Shown in pieces: positions 50,555-59,363 of a DNA stretch of 64,000 nt. Below the pieces are notes generated by a model, which was not told where the DNA came from, ran no database searches, and saw only the letters and a list, made by a program, of their open reading frames with translations. The position numbers were made by a program, and so were the translations under genes. How positions within the stretch are numbered: the first letter of the stretch is position 1; every line of letters begins with the position of its first letter. Source of the stretch: DASQZK01 sp963771005 (lineage in GTDB: Bacteria; Bacteroidota; Bacteroidia; Bacteroidales; GCA-2748055); the NCBI GenBank assembly GCA_963771005.1, contig CAVYRO010000002.1, positions 868,001-932,000 of the forward strand, written 5' to 3'.

Positions 50555-52549
50555 TTACATGAAATAGTCAAAATCCCGCTCCGTACGCACTTTTTTCCTG
50601 ATTTTGAAAATATGTGCCGGCATCACACCGGGATTGAGTTCGACGTAATTGAAAGATCCGTTCCAGATGTAATGAGCGCCTCCGAGCAGGTCATGAACCT
50701 GGTAGGGCGCATGTTCGTCCATATCATAGTCCTCAACAGGTAGAAAAACCCATCCCGACTGGGTATGGTTGGGATCAAGATTTACTACTGTGAGCATAAT
50801 ACTCGAATAATCATCCGTATGTTTACTGTAACACAGGATATGGTCATTATTTATCTCATGGAATTGCAGGGAATTGTTTGAGTGAAGGGCCGGGTTATCC
50901 TTCCTTATCCTGTTCACCTGTTTTAAGATCAGGCGCAGGCTGGATTTATCCGATGTATTCCAGTTTTTTATTTCATACTTTTCGGAATTCAGGTATTCCT
51001 CCGATCCGGGTTCAAAGGGAAGGTTTTCCATGAGTTCGAATGCAGGTCCGTAAATCCCGTAATTCGAACTAAGGGTTGCAGCCAGTACGAGACGTATAAT
51101 GAAGCCGGGCTTGCCGCTGACCTGCAAAAATTCAGGCAGGATGTCGGGCGTATTCGGCCACAGGTTAGGCCTGAAAAACTCGCTGATCTCCGTATTCACC
51201 AGTTTTTCCATGTATTCCGTGAGCTCTTCCTTGGTATTTCTCCAGGTGAAATAAGTGTAGGACTGGTTGAACCCTCGCTTGGCAAGCTGGTACATCACCT
51301 TGGGCCGTGTGAAAGCCTCGGCGAGGAAGATCACATCGGTGTGCTCTTTCCTGATCTCATCGATGACCCAGCCCCAGAAATTAATGGATTTGGTGTGCGG
51401 ATTATCCACCCTGAAAATTTTAATCCCTTTCCCGATCCAGAACAGGAATATGCTTTTCAGTTCATCCCATAAGGCCTCCCAGTCATCGGATTCAAAATCG
51501 ATGGGGAAGATATCTTCATATTTCTTCGGAGGGTTTTCCGCATACTGGATGGAACCATCGGGCCGTTTCCGGAACCATTCGGGGTGCTCTTTTACGTAAG
51601 GATGGTCGGGTGAACACTGGAAGGCAATATCCAGCGCCACTTCTATATTAAGTTCCTTAGCTTTTGACGTGAGTTCCGCGAAATCGGAAAAGGTCCCCAG
51701 CCGTGGGTGAATGGATTTATGCCCGCCGTCGCTGCTTCCGATGGCCCAGGGCGAACCGGGATCGCCGGGAGCGGATTCCCTGTTGTTGTTCGGTCCCTTC
51801 CTTTTCGTTTTCCCAATGGGATGTATGGGGGGAAGGTAGAGAACATCGAAGCCGAGGTCAGCAACATAAGGAAGCTGACCCATCACATCTTTAAAAGAGG
51901 CATATTCCAGGCTGCCGGGTCTTGTCGAGCGGGGGAACAATTCATACCAGGCGCTGAACCCCGCCTTTGGGCGGTCAACGTTAACCCTTAGTTCCAGATC
52001 ATACATCGTAATGGATTTCCTTACGGGGTAATTTTGCATCACCTGGAATAGCTGGCCGCTGAGAATACTTTCTGTCTTTTCCACTTTTGACATCACGGTG
52101 GACCTGAAGGCGTCCCTGACATTGGTGAGAAACAACCTGTCGTCACTGATCAGCACCTGGTCACCTTTAAGAACCTCCTCGATGAGAGCGGCACCCGAAA
52201 GGAGATCTATCCCGTAATCCGTATCAGCCCCGATCCGTTTCTGTATATCGCGGTACCATGATCTGAACCTGCCGATCCAGGCCCTTACGGTATAAAGATA
52301 ATCCTCCTGGGTCACGATCGTAAAAAAGCCTTTCCATGCATCATTGGTATCATGCTCGAGGGGTACAGATGACCAATGTTCCTCGGATACCCTCCTGTAC
52401 AGAAGTTCGGCATTCACCTCGTCGTGACCGTCGCAGAATATATCCGCTTCCACCATTACTTTTTCATTGACAACCCTCTTTATGGGGAACTTGCCACAAT
52501 TTATACGCGGTTTTACATTTTCTATAATTACTCTTTGTTTACCATTCAT
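50555..52549 (-). CDS. glgE: Alpha-1,4-glucan:maltose-1-phosphate maltosyltransferase
   Basis: A 664-residue GH13_3 enzyme that transfers maltose from maltose-1-phosphate to the growing alpha-glucan. The N-terminal part (about 1-180) is the family domain with the start ENVKPRINCGKFPIKRVVNE. The barrel shows SAWYELFPRS, LYLPPIHPIGKTKRKGPNN, IKIFRVDNPHTKS (nucleophile Asp382) and FLAEAFTRPKVM (acid/base Glu411), all characteristic of GlgE. The ATG at 52549 lies two bases after the treZ stop; TTG at 52555 is also in frame. With the fused TreS-maltokinase next to it, a complete route from trehalose to glycogen is present. Confidence 0.97.
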   Translation of the reverse strand: MNGKQRVIIENVKPRINCGKFPIKRVVNEKVMVEADIFCDGHDEVNAELLYRRVSEEHWSSVPLEHDTNDAWKGFFTIVTQEDYLYTVRAWIGRFRSWYRDIQKRIGADTDYGIDLLSGAALIEEVLKGDQVLISDDRLFLTNVRDAFRSTVMSKVEKTESILSGQLFQVMQNYPVRKSITMYDLELRVNVDRPKAGFSAWYELFPRSTRPGSLEYASFKDVMGQLPYVADLGFDVLYLPPIHPIGKTKRKGPNNNRESAPGDPGSPWAIGSSDGGHKSIHPRLGTFSDFAELTSKAKELNIEVALDIAFQCSPDHPYVKEHPEWFRKRPDGSIQYAENPPKKYEDIFPIDFESDDWEALWDELKSIFLFWIGKGIKIFRVDNPHTKSINFWGWVIDEIRKEHTDVIFLAEAFTRPKVMYQLAKRGFNQSYTYFTWRNTKEELTEYMEKLVNTEISEFFRPNLWPNTPDILPEFLQVSGKPGFIIRLVLAATLSSNYGIYGPAFELMENLPFEPGSEEYLNSEKYEIKNWNTSDKSSLRLILKQVNRIRKDNPALHSNNSLQFHEINNDHILCYSKHTDDYSSIMLTVVNLDPNHTQSGWVFLPVEDYDMDEHAPYQVHDLLGGAHYIWNGSFNYVELNPGVMPAHIFKIRKKVRTERDFDYFM

Positions 52550-52551
52550 GA

Positions 52552-54390
52552 TCAAAAGGTTGAATATATAGCCAAAGAATTGGGGTTCATTTCAATTCTT
52601 TCATTTTCGTTTGCGATATCGGGACAGTGACTTCCTGGACCCTGCCAGACATGGGCGGAAGAATCTAATTCTTTCCTGTAGGAACCGCCTTTTCCGGCAG
52701 GAAAAAGGAAGGCGGAGGACAAAGATCCGAAATTAAAGAAGCACCATGTATATATTTTATTTTGCCATCGATGGGCCATCATTACATTTCCTTCGTATTT
52801 CACCTCCAGGTTCTTCTTACTGCGAACGGAGAGAACGGGATGATCCTTCCGCAGCGAGATAAGCGCCTTATAGTAATTAAACAGGTATCCCGTTTTTTGG
52901 CTGTAATCTATATTCCAGCTTAGCCTGGAATTCAGGAAAGTCTCCTCTGAAACCGGATCGGGGACGGAGGAGGCATCATCACCATAGAAGCCTGCAAATT
53001 CTTTCCGCCGTCCTTCCCGTACAAGCCGGTTAAGCTCCGGATCATTATGGCTGACAAAATACAGGAACGGATTAGTCTCGCCGTATTCTTCACCCATAAA
53101 AAGCAACGGAAGGAAGGGGCTTGTCAGAACGGTTCCCGCGACCAGTTTAAGAGATTCAAAATCAACCAGGGTGGTCATCCTGTCGCCTTTTTTCCGGTTT
53201 CCTACCTGATCATGGTTTTGGGAACAGACGACAAAGCGAAAAGCCTCAGTGCCGGCGGTATTACTGCCATAGCTCCGTTTCCTGTATTCCGAGTAACGAC
53301 CATCGTAAACGAATGCAGAAGAATATGCGGTAGCCAGAAAAGCCAGATCCCCAAAATCGGCATAGTATCCGTCCCGTTCACCTGTCATAAGGGCGTGGAT
53401 GGAATGATGAAAATCATCGCTCCATTGGGCATCGAGGCCATAACCACCTTTTTCCGTAGCGGTGATATAACGGACATTGTTAAGATCGGATTCGGCAATC
53501 AAGTAATGCTCACGGCCGGTTTCCCTGTTAACAACGCGCGTCTCCTCCGCAAGTTCCTGCATGATATGGGTGACACTGTAATCAAAGATCGCATGGATGG
53601 CATCGAGCCGCAGGGCATCGATATGAAAATCCCTGAACCACATCAATGCATTCTGCACAACATAATTCCTGAAGCCATCGCTGTACTTATCATCAAAATT
53701 CACAGCCTTTCCCCAGGGGGTCCTGTACTTTTCGGTGAAGTAAGGACCGAAATGCCCGAGGTAATTACCCTCGGGGCCAAGATGGTTATACACAACATCC
53801 AGGATCACGGCAAGACCCTTCTCATGGCATTTGTCAACGAGCTTCATCAGTTCATACGGTCCACCGTATGAATTTTGAACAGCAAAAGGATAAACACCAT
53901 CATATCCCCAGTTCCTCCCGCCGGGAAAAGAAGCCACAGGCATGAGTTCAACAGCGGTAATACCCAATTCCGTAAGATGATCCAGCCGGGATGCCACACC
54001 TTCGAAGCTACCTTCGGGCGTGAACGTTCCGGTATGCAGTTCATAAATAATATACTTTTCCAGAGGTACGTTTTTCCATTTCCTGTCATTCCAGACATAA
54101 TCAGGGAAACTTATCACTTCGGAAGGACCGTGAACACCCGTTGGTTGCGATCTCGAGGCCGGATCAGGCCTGGGACCGGACTGATCAATATTGTAAAAGT
54201 ACCTGGTGCCCGGAGCTATATTCTGAAGGGTCAGATCCCAATAACCAAATTCCCCTGGATTCAGAGGAAAGCGGGCGGGGCCGGGTTCCACGATCTCAAG
54301 CCATGCCTCGCGGGCAAAGGGAGCCCATAGGCTGAATTCACACTGACCGGAAGTATAATTTGCTCCTACTGGTTTTCGAATGCTCATCAT
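52552..54390 (-). CDS. treZ: Malto-oligosyltrehalose trehalohydrolase
   Basis: A 612-residue GH13_10 enzyme that releases trehalose from maltooligosyltrehalose made by TreY. An N-terminal CBM48-like domain (FSLWAPFAREAWLEIVEPG) precedes the barrel with VELMPVASFPGGRNWGYDGV, DVVYNHLGPEGNYL, HIDALRLDAIHAIFD (nucleophile Asp), EHYLIAESDLNN (acid/base Glu) and VCSQNHDQVGNR. The segment NHLGPEGNYL and the GRNWGYDGV stretch mark TreZ rather than GlgB or GlgX. It is the first gene of the minus-strand operon; a 298-base divergent region separates it from glgX. Confidence 0.96.
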   Translation of the reverse strand: MMSIRKPVGANYTSGQCEFSLWAPFAREAWLEIVEPGPARFPLNPGEFGYWDLTLQNIAPGTRYFYNIDQSGPRPDPASRSQPTGVHGPSEVISFPDYVWNDRKWKNVPLEKYIIYELHTGTFTPEGSFEGVASRLDHLTELGITAVELMPVASFPGGRNWGYDGVYPFAVQNSYGGPYELMKLVDKCHEKGLAVILDVVYNHLGPEGNYLGHFGPYFTEKYRTPWGKAVNFDDKYSDGFRNYVVQNALMWFRDFHIDALRLDAIHAIFDYSVTHIMQELAEETRVVNRETGREHYLIAESDLNNVRYITATEKGGYGLDAQWSDDFHHSIHALMTGERDGYYADFGDLAFLATAYSSAFVYDGRYSEYRKRSYGSNTAGTEAFRFVVCSQNHDQVGNRKKGDRMTTLVDFESLKLVAGTVLTSPFLPLLFMGEEYGETNPFLYFVSHNDPELNRLVREGRRKEFAGFYGDDASSVPDPVSEETFLNSRLSWNIDYSQKTGYLFNYYKALISLRKDHPVLSVRSKKNLEVKYEGNVMMAHRWQNKIYTWCFFNFGSLSSAFLFPAGKGGSYRKELDSSAHVWQGPGSHCPDIANENERIEMNPNSLAIYSTF

Positions 54391-54688
54391 AAAGGAAAAA
54401 ATCTATGGCAGGGATCAGGCTTGCCTCTGTTTCTGGACGGAAATTTCATTTCTTCATTAAATGAAGTATTGCCGATTCCCTCTTTATACCCTGAAAAACA
54501 ATTGTTCCCCGGCGGTGTTAGACTTCAGGAAAGACAAACTTCCGACAATAAGATTAACATGTGGAAGACAGAATCGTTCAATAAGAATTAAATTTGAACG
54601 GGGATAACATATTGTCCCAGACCGGCATTCATGCCACGGGAAGAATAATGGAAAAGTACCCCGGTATTAGATCAAAAATGAAAACTAT
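54391..54688. promoter_or_regulatory. Divergent promoter region between treZ operon and glgX
   Basis: No gene is seen in this divergent region. A candidate -7 box for glgX, TAAATTTG, is at 54589-54596 (exact TAnnTTTG), about 93 bases before the ATG. A palindrome-like CATTTCTTCATTAAATGAAG lies near 54449-54468 (on the treZ side). A start for the minus operon could not be placed. Confidence 0.45.
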
Positions 54689-56839
54689 ATGGCGCTTATG
54701 GAAAAATATTCCGGACCGGTATGGCCGGGGAAGCCTTATCCCCTCGGAGCTAATTTCGACGGCAAAGGGATCAATTTCGCTCTTTTCTCTGAAAATGCAA
54801 TGGGAGTGAAACTTTGTTTATTTCACAGTCCCTCAGACAAGAAAGAATATGCCCAGATTCCGGTTATGGAAAACACCGATCATGTCTGGCATGTGTACCT
54901 CCCCGGACTTAAACCGGGCCAGGCCTATGCCTTCCGTGTATTCGGCAAATACCGTCCTGCCGAAGGGCAAAGGTTCAATTCACAGAAGCTTCTCCTGGAC
55001 CCTTATGCAAAAGCCATCTGCGGCCCGACAAATATAACAGGCAAGATGTTCGGTTATGTTCTTGACCCAAAGGCTAAAAAACCGGATGTACGGAAGGACA
55101 GCCGTGACAGCGCCGACGAGGTCAATAAATGCATTGTTGTTGATACCGCTTTTGATTGGGAGGGAATTGAACGGCCCGAGATATTGATGCATAATTCCAT
55201 TATTTACGAGCTCCATGTCAAAGGATTTACAGCCCGTCATCCCGATATTCCCGAAAATGAAAGGGGGACATATAAGGCTCTTGGCTCCGAACCGGTTATT
55301 AATTATTTCAGGAACCTGGGGATAACTACAGTTGAGCTGATGCCTGTGCATCATTTCGTTCACAACAAATTTCTCCTCGACAACAACCTCGTAAACTATT
55401 GGGGCTATAATTCCATCGGCTATTTTGCACCTCATGCCCAGTATAGTCTGGGAGGCGAATGCGGAGGCCAGGTAAGAGAATTCAAGGAGATGGTGAAAGC
55501 ATATCATAAAGCAGGAATCGAGGTCATTCTCGATGTGGTTTACAACCATACAGGAGAAGGGGACCATTTCGGTCCGACTCTTTGTTTCCGCGGCATCGAC
55601 AACCAAAATTATTATCGCCTCGATTCAAAGAATCCCAGGTATTATGTGGATTATACAGGTACGGGAAACACACTGAACCTGCTTAGTGCAAGGACTCTTC
55701 AGCTCGTGATGGACAGTCTTCGTTACTGGGCTATCGACATGAAGGTCGATGGTTTCCGGTTTGATCTTGCCTCTACCCTGGCACGCGGACTGTACGATGT
55801 AGGAAAACTTTCCACTTTCCTCGATACCATCCACCAGGATCCCGTCATCTCCCAGCTTAAACTGATCGCCGAACCCTGGGATCTCGGCCAGGGCGGTTAC
55901 CAGGTGGGTAACTTCCCCGTGCTTTGGGCGGAATGGAATGGTAAATACCGCGACAGTGTCCGGAAATTCTGGAGGGGGGATGAGAGCCAGGTGATGGAAC
56001 TGGCATATCGTCTCAGCGGTAGTAGCGACCTGTATAAGGATAATGGAAAACTTCCTTCGGCAAGCATCAATTTTGTCACCTGTCATGACGGCTTTACGCT
56101 GAATGACCTGGTCAGTTACAATGAAAAACACAATGAAGCCAATAAGGAGGACAATAAGGACGGAGAAAATAACAATATAAGCTGGAATTCGGGCACGGAA
56201 GGTCCCACCGATGATAAGAAAATCGTGAATCTTCGTGAGCAGAGAAAAAGAAGCTTTCTTGCGACCCTTCTGTTCAGCCAGGGAGTACCCATGCTGAGTC
56301 ATGGCGATGAGTACGGCAGAACACAGGAGGGAAATAATAATGCATACTGTCAGGATAATGAGCTTACATGGTTCAACTGGAAATGGAACGCCAGGCAGAA
56401 AGATCTCTTCGAATTCACCCGAAACATAATTGAAATCCGGAAATCACAGCCAGTGACACATAAAAGGAGGTATTTCAAGGGCCGAAAGATATTCGGCCAG
56501 GAAGTCCGGGATATCCGGTGGCTGAATACCGACGGAAATGATATGACAGAGGGTGAACTTAATACCAGTTTCATCCGTTGCCTTGGCATGCTGCTTAACG
56601 GGGAATTGATGACCGAGGTGGATGAGGTCGGCGAGGTGATCAAGGATGACATTCTACTGCTTATCGTAAACAGCTTCTGGGAACCCATATCTTTCACCCT
56701 GCCTCACCTCGACGTAACGAACGAATGGGAGATCCTGATCGATACCAGCCGGAATAAGCAGCCTGAAAATGAGGAAGATATTCTTGACGTTTATGAAATA
56801 CAGGGTAGGTCGCTGGTATTGCTGAAGAATATTCCATAG
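54689..56839 (+). CDS. glgX: Glycogen debranching enzyme (GlgX/TreX, isoamylase type)
   Basis: A 716-residue GH13_11 enzyme that hydrolyses alpha-1,6 branches of glycogen. The start PVWPGKPYPLGANFDGKGINFALFSENA is the typical CBM48 beginning of GlgX. The barrel shows VELMPVHHFVHNKFLLDN, YWGYNSIGYFAPHAQYS, DVVYNHTGEGDHFGPTLCFRG, VDGFRFDLASTLARG (nucleophile Asp), LIAEPWDLGQGGYQVG (acid/base Glu) and VTCHDGFTLNDLVSYNEKHN. ATG at 54689 or 54698 could be the start. It diverges from the glgE/treS operon and supplies linear chains to TreY/MalQ. Confidence 0.96.
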   Translation: MALMEKYSGPVWPGKPYPLGANFDGKGINFALFSENAMGVKLCLFHSPSDKKEYAQIPVMENTDHVWHVYLPGLKPGQAYAFRVFGKYRPAEGQRFNSQKLLLDPYAKAICGPTNITGKMFGYVLDPKAKKPDVRKDSRDSADEVNKCIVVDTAFDWEGIERPEILMHNSIIYELHVKGFTARHPDIPENERGTYKALGSEPVINYFRNLGITTVELMPVHHFVHNKFLLDNNLVNYWGYNSIGYFAPHAQYSLGGECGGQVREFKEMVKAYHKAGIEVILDVVYNHTGEGDHFGPTLCFRGIDNQNYYRLDSKNPRYYVDYTGTGNTLNLLSARTLQLVMDSLRYWAIDMKVDGFRFDLASTLARGLYDVGKLSTFLDTIHQDPVISQLKLIAEPWDLGQGGYQVGNFPVLWAEWNGKYRDSVRKFWRGDESQVMELAYRLSGSSDLYKDNGKLPSASINFVTCHDGFTLNDLVSYNEKHNEANKEDNKDGENNNISWNSGTEGPTDDKKIVNLREQRKRSFLATLLFSQGVPMLSHGDEYGRTQEGNNNAYCQDNELTWFNWKWNARQKDLFEFTRNIIEIRKSQPVTHKRRYFKGRKIFGQEVRDIRWLNTDGNDMTEGELNTSFIRCLGMLLNGELMTEVDEVGEVIKDDILLLIVNSFWEPISFTLPHLDVTNEWEILIDTSRNKQPENEEDILDVYEIQGRSLVLLKNIP

Positions 56840-57389
56840 TACTCCAGTTCATTCCATCCCCTGGTAATTATATCGTACATTTATATCGTACATGCCACCC
56901 GCAGGGGCAGGTCGCGACCTGCCTCGTTGAATTCCCGCAGAAATGAATGTGAAAAAAACATGATCCCGCATATAAAAATCCCGGTAACAATTTTTTTTAT
57001 CGCCCCGATTTATTTAAATTGTAAGCTCATATAACGATTGTAATTAACCCATTACGATATCACTACTCACCCATCCGGTATTCCTGCGATGCCCGTCCCC
57101 AAAGAGGAACAGGTAGCCGGACAGGTATTCGGACAAGTGAGGTCGGGTATGCGAAAGAGGGTTAACAATTTCAAAAGACAAACGTTATACTTTAGGAAGA
57201 CCCGGTAACCGTCACACGACGTTTCTCACCTCAGGCCGGGCAGGGTTGTATACACATGGCGAGAAATGGCAAACGAAAGATCTTACAACAACTTTTCTTC
57301 TTATAAACTTCACGGAAGCTTCTTGTTATCCTGACAAAGGCTCCTGTATGGATTCATTTTGATATTTTTTAACAAAAAAACCACACAAG
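56840..57389. other. Intergenic region without gene
   Basis: No convincing gene is seen in 550 bases. There is a tandem pair ATATCGTACATTT/ATATCGTACAT (about 56869-56892), then a perfect 18-base palindrome GGCAGGTCGCGACCTGCC at 56906-56923. Later sequence is AT-rich and ends in a leader for the next gene (GATATTTTTTAACAAAAAAA). Confidence 0.55.
56906..56923. repeat. REP-like perfect palindrome
   Basis: GGCAGGTCGCGACCTGCC is an exact 18-base inverted repeat, GC-rich in an AT-rich region. It lies about 67 bases after the glgX stop and could be a REP element, a miniature transposon relic or a transcript-end hairpin. A run of T does not follow, so a simple terminator is less likely. Confidence 0.6.
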
Positions 57390-58550
57390 ATGGAAATAAT
57401 CAGAAGAGAACAATTCCTGGAATTGGCCAGAAAAGAGGATGATAATCTTATCTCTGTCTGCATTCCCACCCATTCCCATGGTCAGGAAGTGAATGAAAAA
57501 CAGGATTCCCTGGCACTGAAGAGCGCCTTGAAAGCCCTGTCAGGTCAACTTGCCAGAAAGGGAAAGAATAAGACAGACATTGAAAGGATTACGCAGCCCG
57601 TAAGGGACCTTATTGAAGATTCTTCATTCTGGAGACATCAGCGAAAGGGTCTGGCTATTTTTGCTTCGGACGATTTTTTCGAAAAATATACATTGCCCCA
57701 GGAGCCGGAGAATATCATCTATGCAGGGCAAAAATTTTATCTTAAACCTCTGTTGTCGATGATCGGGAAAGATGGCAAATTTTTCCTCCTCTGTATCAGC
57801 CGGTCGGGTGTCAGACTATACCATTGTTCAACCTACGATATGGAAGAGATAGATCTTGGCGGAAAAGTTCCCGAATCCATCCGGGAAACCCTTAAATATG
57901 ATGTTCCTGAGAAAAGTATCCAGATGCACAGCGGCGACCGGAAAGATTCTCCTATGTATCACGGGCATGGCCTGATGAAGGAAGATGACCGTAAAAATCT
58001 CTACCGGTACTTTCGCGAGGTTGACCGGGGAATACTTGATCTCCTCACCGAAAGACAGATCCCGATGGTCATTGCCGGCCTCGAACATCTTGTACCCGTT
58101 TACAGGGAAGCCAGTTCTTACCCCGATATCACGGATAATTTCGTAAATATCGATCCCGATAGTATTCCCCTGCAAAAACTGCATGCAAAGGCATACACGA
58201 TCGCAGAAAGAGAACTGAAAGGCCGGAGGCAAAAAAGCCTGAGGCGATATCAGAAACTGGCCGGAACCGGGAAGACAACCACCTATCCGAGCGAGATCAT
58301 ATCATCAGCATACTATAAAAATATAGATACTCTCTTTGTACGGAAAGACGTCGAGATCTGGGGAACCTTCGACAAGGAAAGGTACCTTATCGACACAAAT
58401 CCGGAAAATTCGGCAAATCATGAAGAACTGGTAAATTTTGCCATCATACATACCATACTCAACGGGGGTGAGGTACTGATTACCGGTGAAGAGGAATTTC
58501 CCGCCGGTAAATCAAAAATGGCAGCAATCCTCCGTTCGGAGATGATTTAA
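57390..58550 (+). CDS. baeRF-like protein (bacterial relative of archaeo-eukaryotic release factor domains)
   Basis: A 386-residue soluble protein. The N-terminal part (IIRREQFLELARKEDDNLISVCIPTHSHGQEV) and the middle (KFFLLCISRSGVRLYHCSTYDMEEIDL) match the general pattern of baeRF proteins, which carry eRF1/Pelota-like domains and are thought to act in ribosome or stress-linked functions. The C-terminal part (about 300-386) has KNIDTLFVRKDVEIWGTFD and AIIHTILNGGEVLI, the L7Ae-like ending of these proteins. The genes of this family often lie next to stress and carbon-storage genes. The exact family number cannot be set by eye, and function is unproven. Confidence 0.75.
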   Translation: MEIIRREQFLELARKEDDNLISVCIPTHSHGQEVNEKQDSLALKSALKALSGQLARKGKNKTDIERITQPVRDLIEDSSFWRHQRKGLAIFASDDFFEKYTLPQEPENIIYAGQKFYLKPLLSMIGKDGKFFLLCISRSGVRLYHCSTYDMEEIDLGGKVPESIRETLKYDVPEKSIQMHSGDRKDSPMYHGHGLMKEDDRKNLYRYFREVDRGILDLLTERQIPMVIAGLEHLVPVYREASSYPDITDNFVNIDPDSIPLQKLHAKAYTIAERELKGRRQKSLRRYQKLAGTGKTTTYPSEIISSAYYKNIDTLFVRKDVEIWGTFDKERYLIDTNPENSANHEELVNFAIIHTILNGGEVLITGEEEFPAGKSKMAAILRSEMI

Positions 58551-58560
58551 TTTTACAGGG

Positions 58561-58588
58561 GAACGTGATCATTCCGGAAATCACGTTC
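58561..58588. terminator. Intergenic hairpin after the baeRF-like gene
   Basis: GAACGTGAT pairs with ATCACGTTC around a 10-base loop; flanking GG and CC can extend it. It lies 11 bases after the stop and 18 bases before the next ATG. A pyrimidine-rich tail (CTCCTTCATTCTTTTCC) follows. It may reduce read-through into the DUF72 gene. Confidence 0.55.
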
Positions 58589-58605
58589 TCCTTCATTCTT
58601 TTCCA

Positions 58606-59346
58606 ATGTCAAAAAAAACTTTCCTTACCGGATGTTCAGGTTTCCATTACAAGAGCTGGAAGGGTAAATTTTATCCCGGGGATCTTCCGGAAAAAGAATG
58701 GCTTTCTTATTATGCGGACAGGTTCCCGACCGTGGAAATCAATAATTCTTTTTATTCACTGCCCGGTAAGGATACCCTTAAAAACTGGAAGGATCAGACA
58801 CCGCGGGATTTCTGTTTTACATTGAAGGGAAGCCGTTATATCACCCATATGAAAAAACTGAAGGCCGATGACTCCCTTAAAAAATCGCTTACTAAATTTT
58901 ACGATACGGCCTTCATCCTGAAATCCAAACTGCGGTGCGTCCTCTGGCAGCTTCCCGGAAACCTGCACCGTGATGATGACAAACTCAGGGAATTTTGCGG
59001 GATGCTTTCGGGTAACGTTTTGAATTGCATTGAGTTCAGGCACGGTTCATGGCTGGATGAGGAAGTGTTTAAAATTCTTGATGATTCCGGGACGGGATTC
59101 TGCATCGTATCTTCTCCGGATGATTCCCTTAAATCGATCACATCAGTGGGTAAACTGGCCTATTTCCGGTTTCATGGTGAAAATGAAAAAGGCAAATGGT
59201 ATGATTATAAATACAGCGAAAAGGAACTGGATAACTGGGCGAAGGAAATGAAAAATAGTTCCTCTTCAACGGTCTTTGCTTATTTCAATAATGATATGCA
59301 TGCAAATGCGCCCCAGGATGCCGGCGAACTTATGAGCAGACTTTAA
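58606..59346 (+). CDS. DUF72-family protein (YecE-like)
   Basis: A 246-residue barrel-type protein. The family start GCSGFHYKSWKGKFYPGDLPEKEWLSYYADRFPTVEINNSFY is unmistakable; later WLSFR-like pieces include CIEFRHGSWLDEEVF and LAYFRFHGENEKGKWYDYKYSEKEL, ending with AYFNNDMHANAPQDAGEL. DUF72 proteins are common but of unknown activity. It follows the baeRF-like gene at 55 bases on the same strand. Confidence 0.92.
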   Translation: MSKKTFLTGCSGFHYKSWKGKFYPGDLPEKEWLSYYADRFPTVEINNSFYSLPGKDTLKNWKDQTPRDFCFTLKGSRYITHMKKLKADDSLKKSLTKFYDTAFILKSKLRCVLWQLPGNLHRDDDKLREFCGMLSGNVLNCIEFRHGSWLDEEVFKILDDSGTGFCIVSSPDDSLKSITSVGKLAYFRFHGENEKGKWYDYKYSEKELDNWAKEMKNSSSSTVFAYFNNDMHANAPQDAGELMSRL

Positions 59347-59363
59347 TTCCAGCCTTCTTTAGG

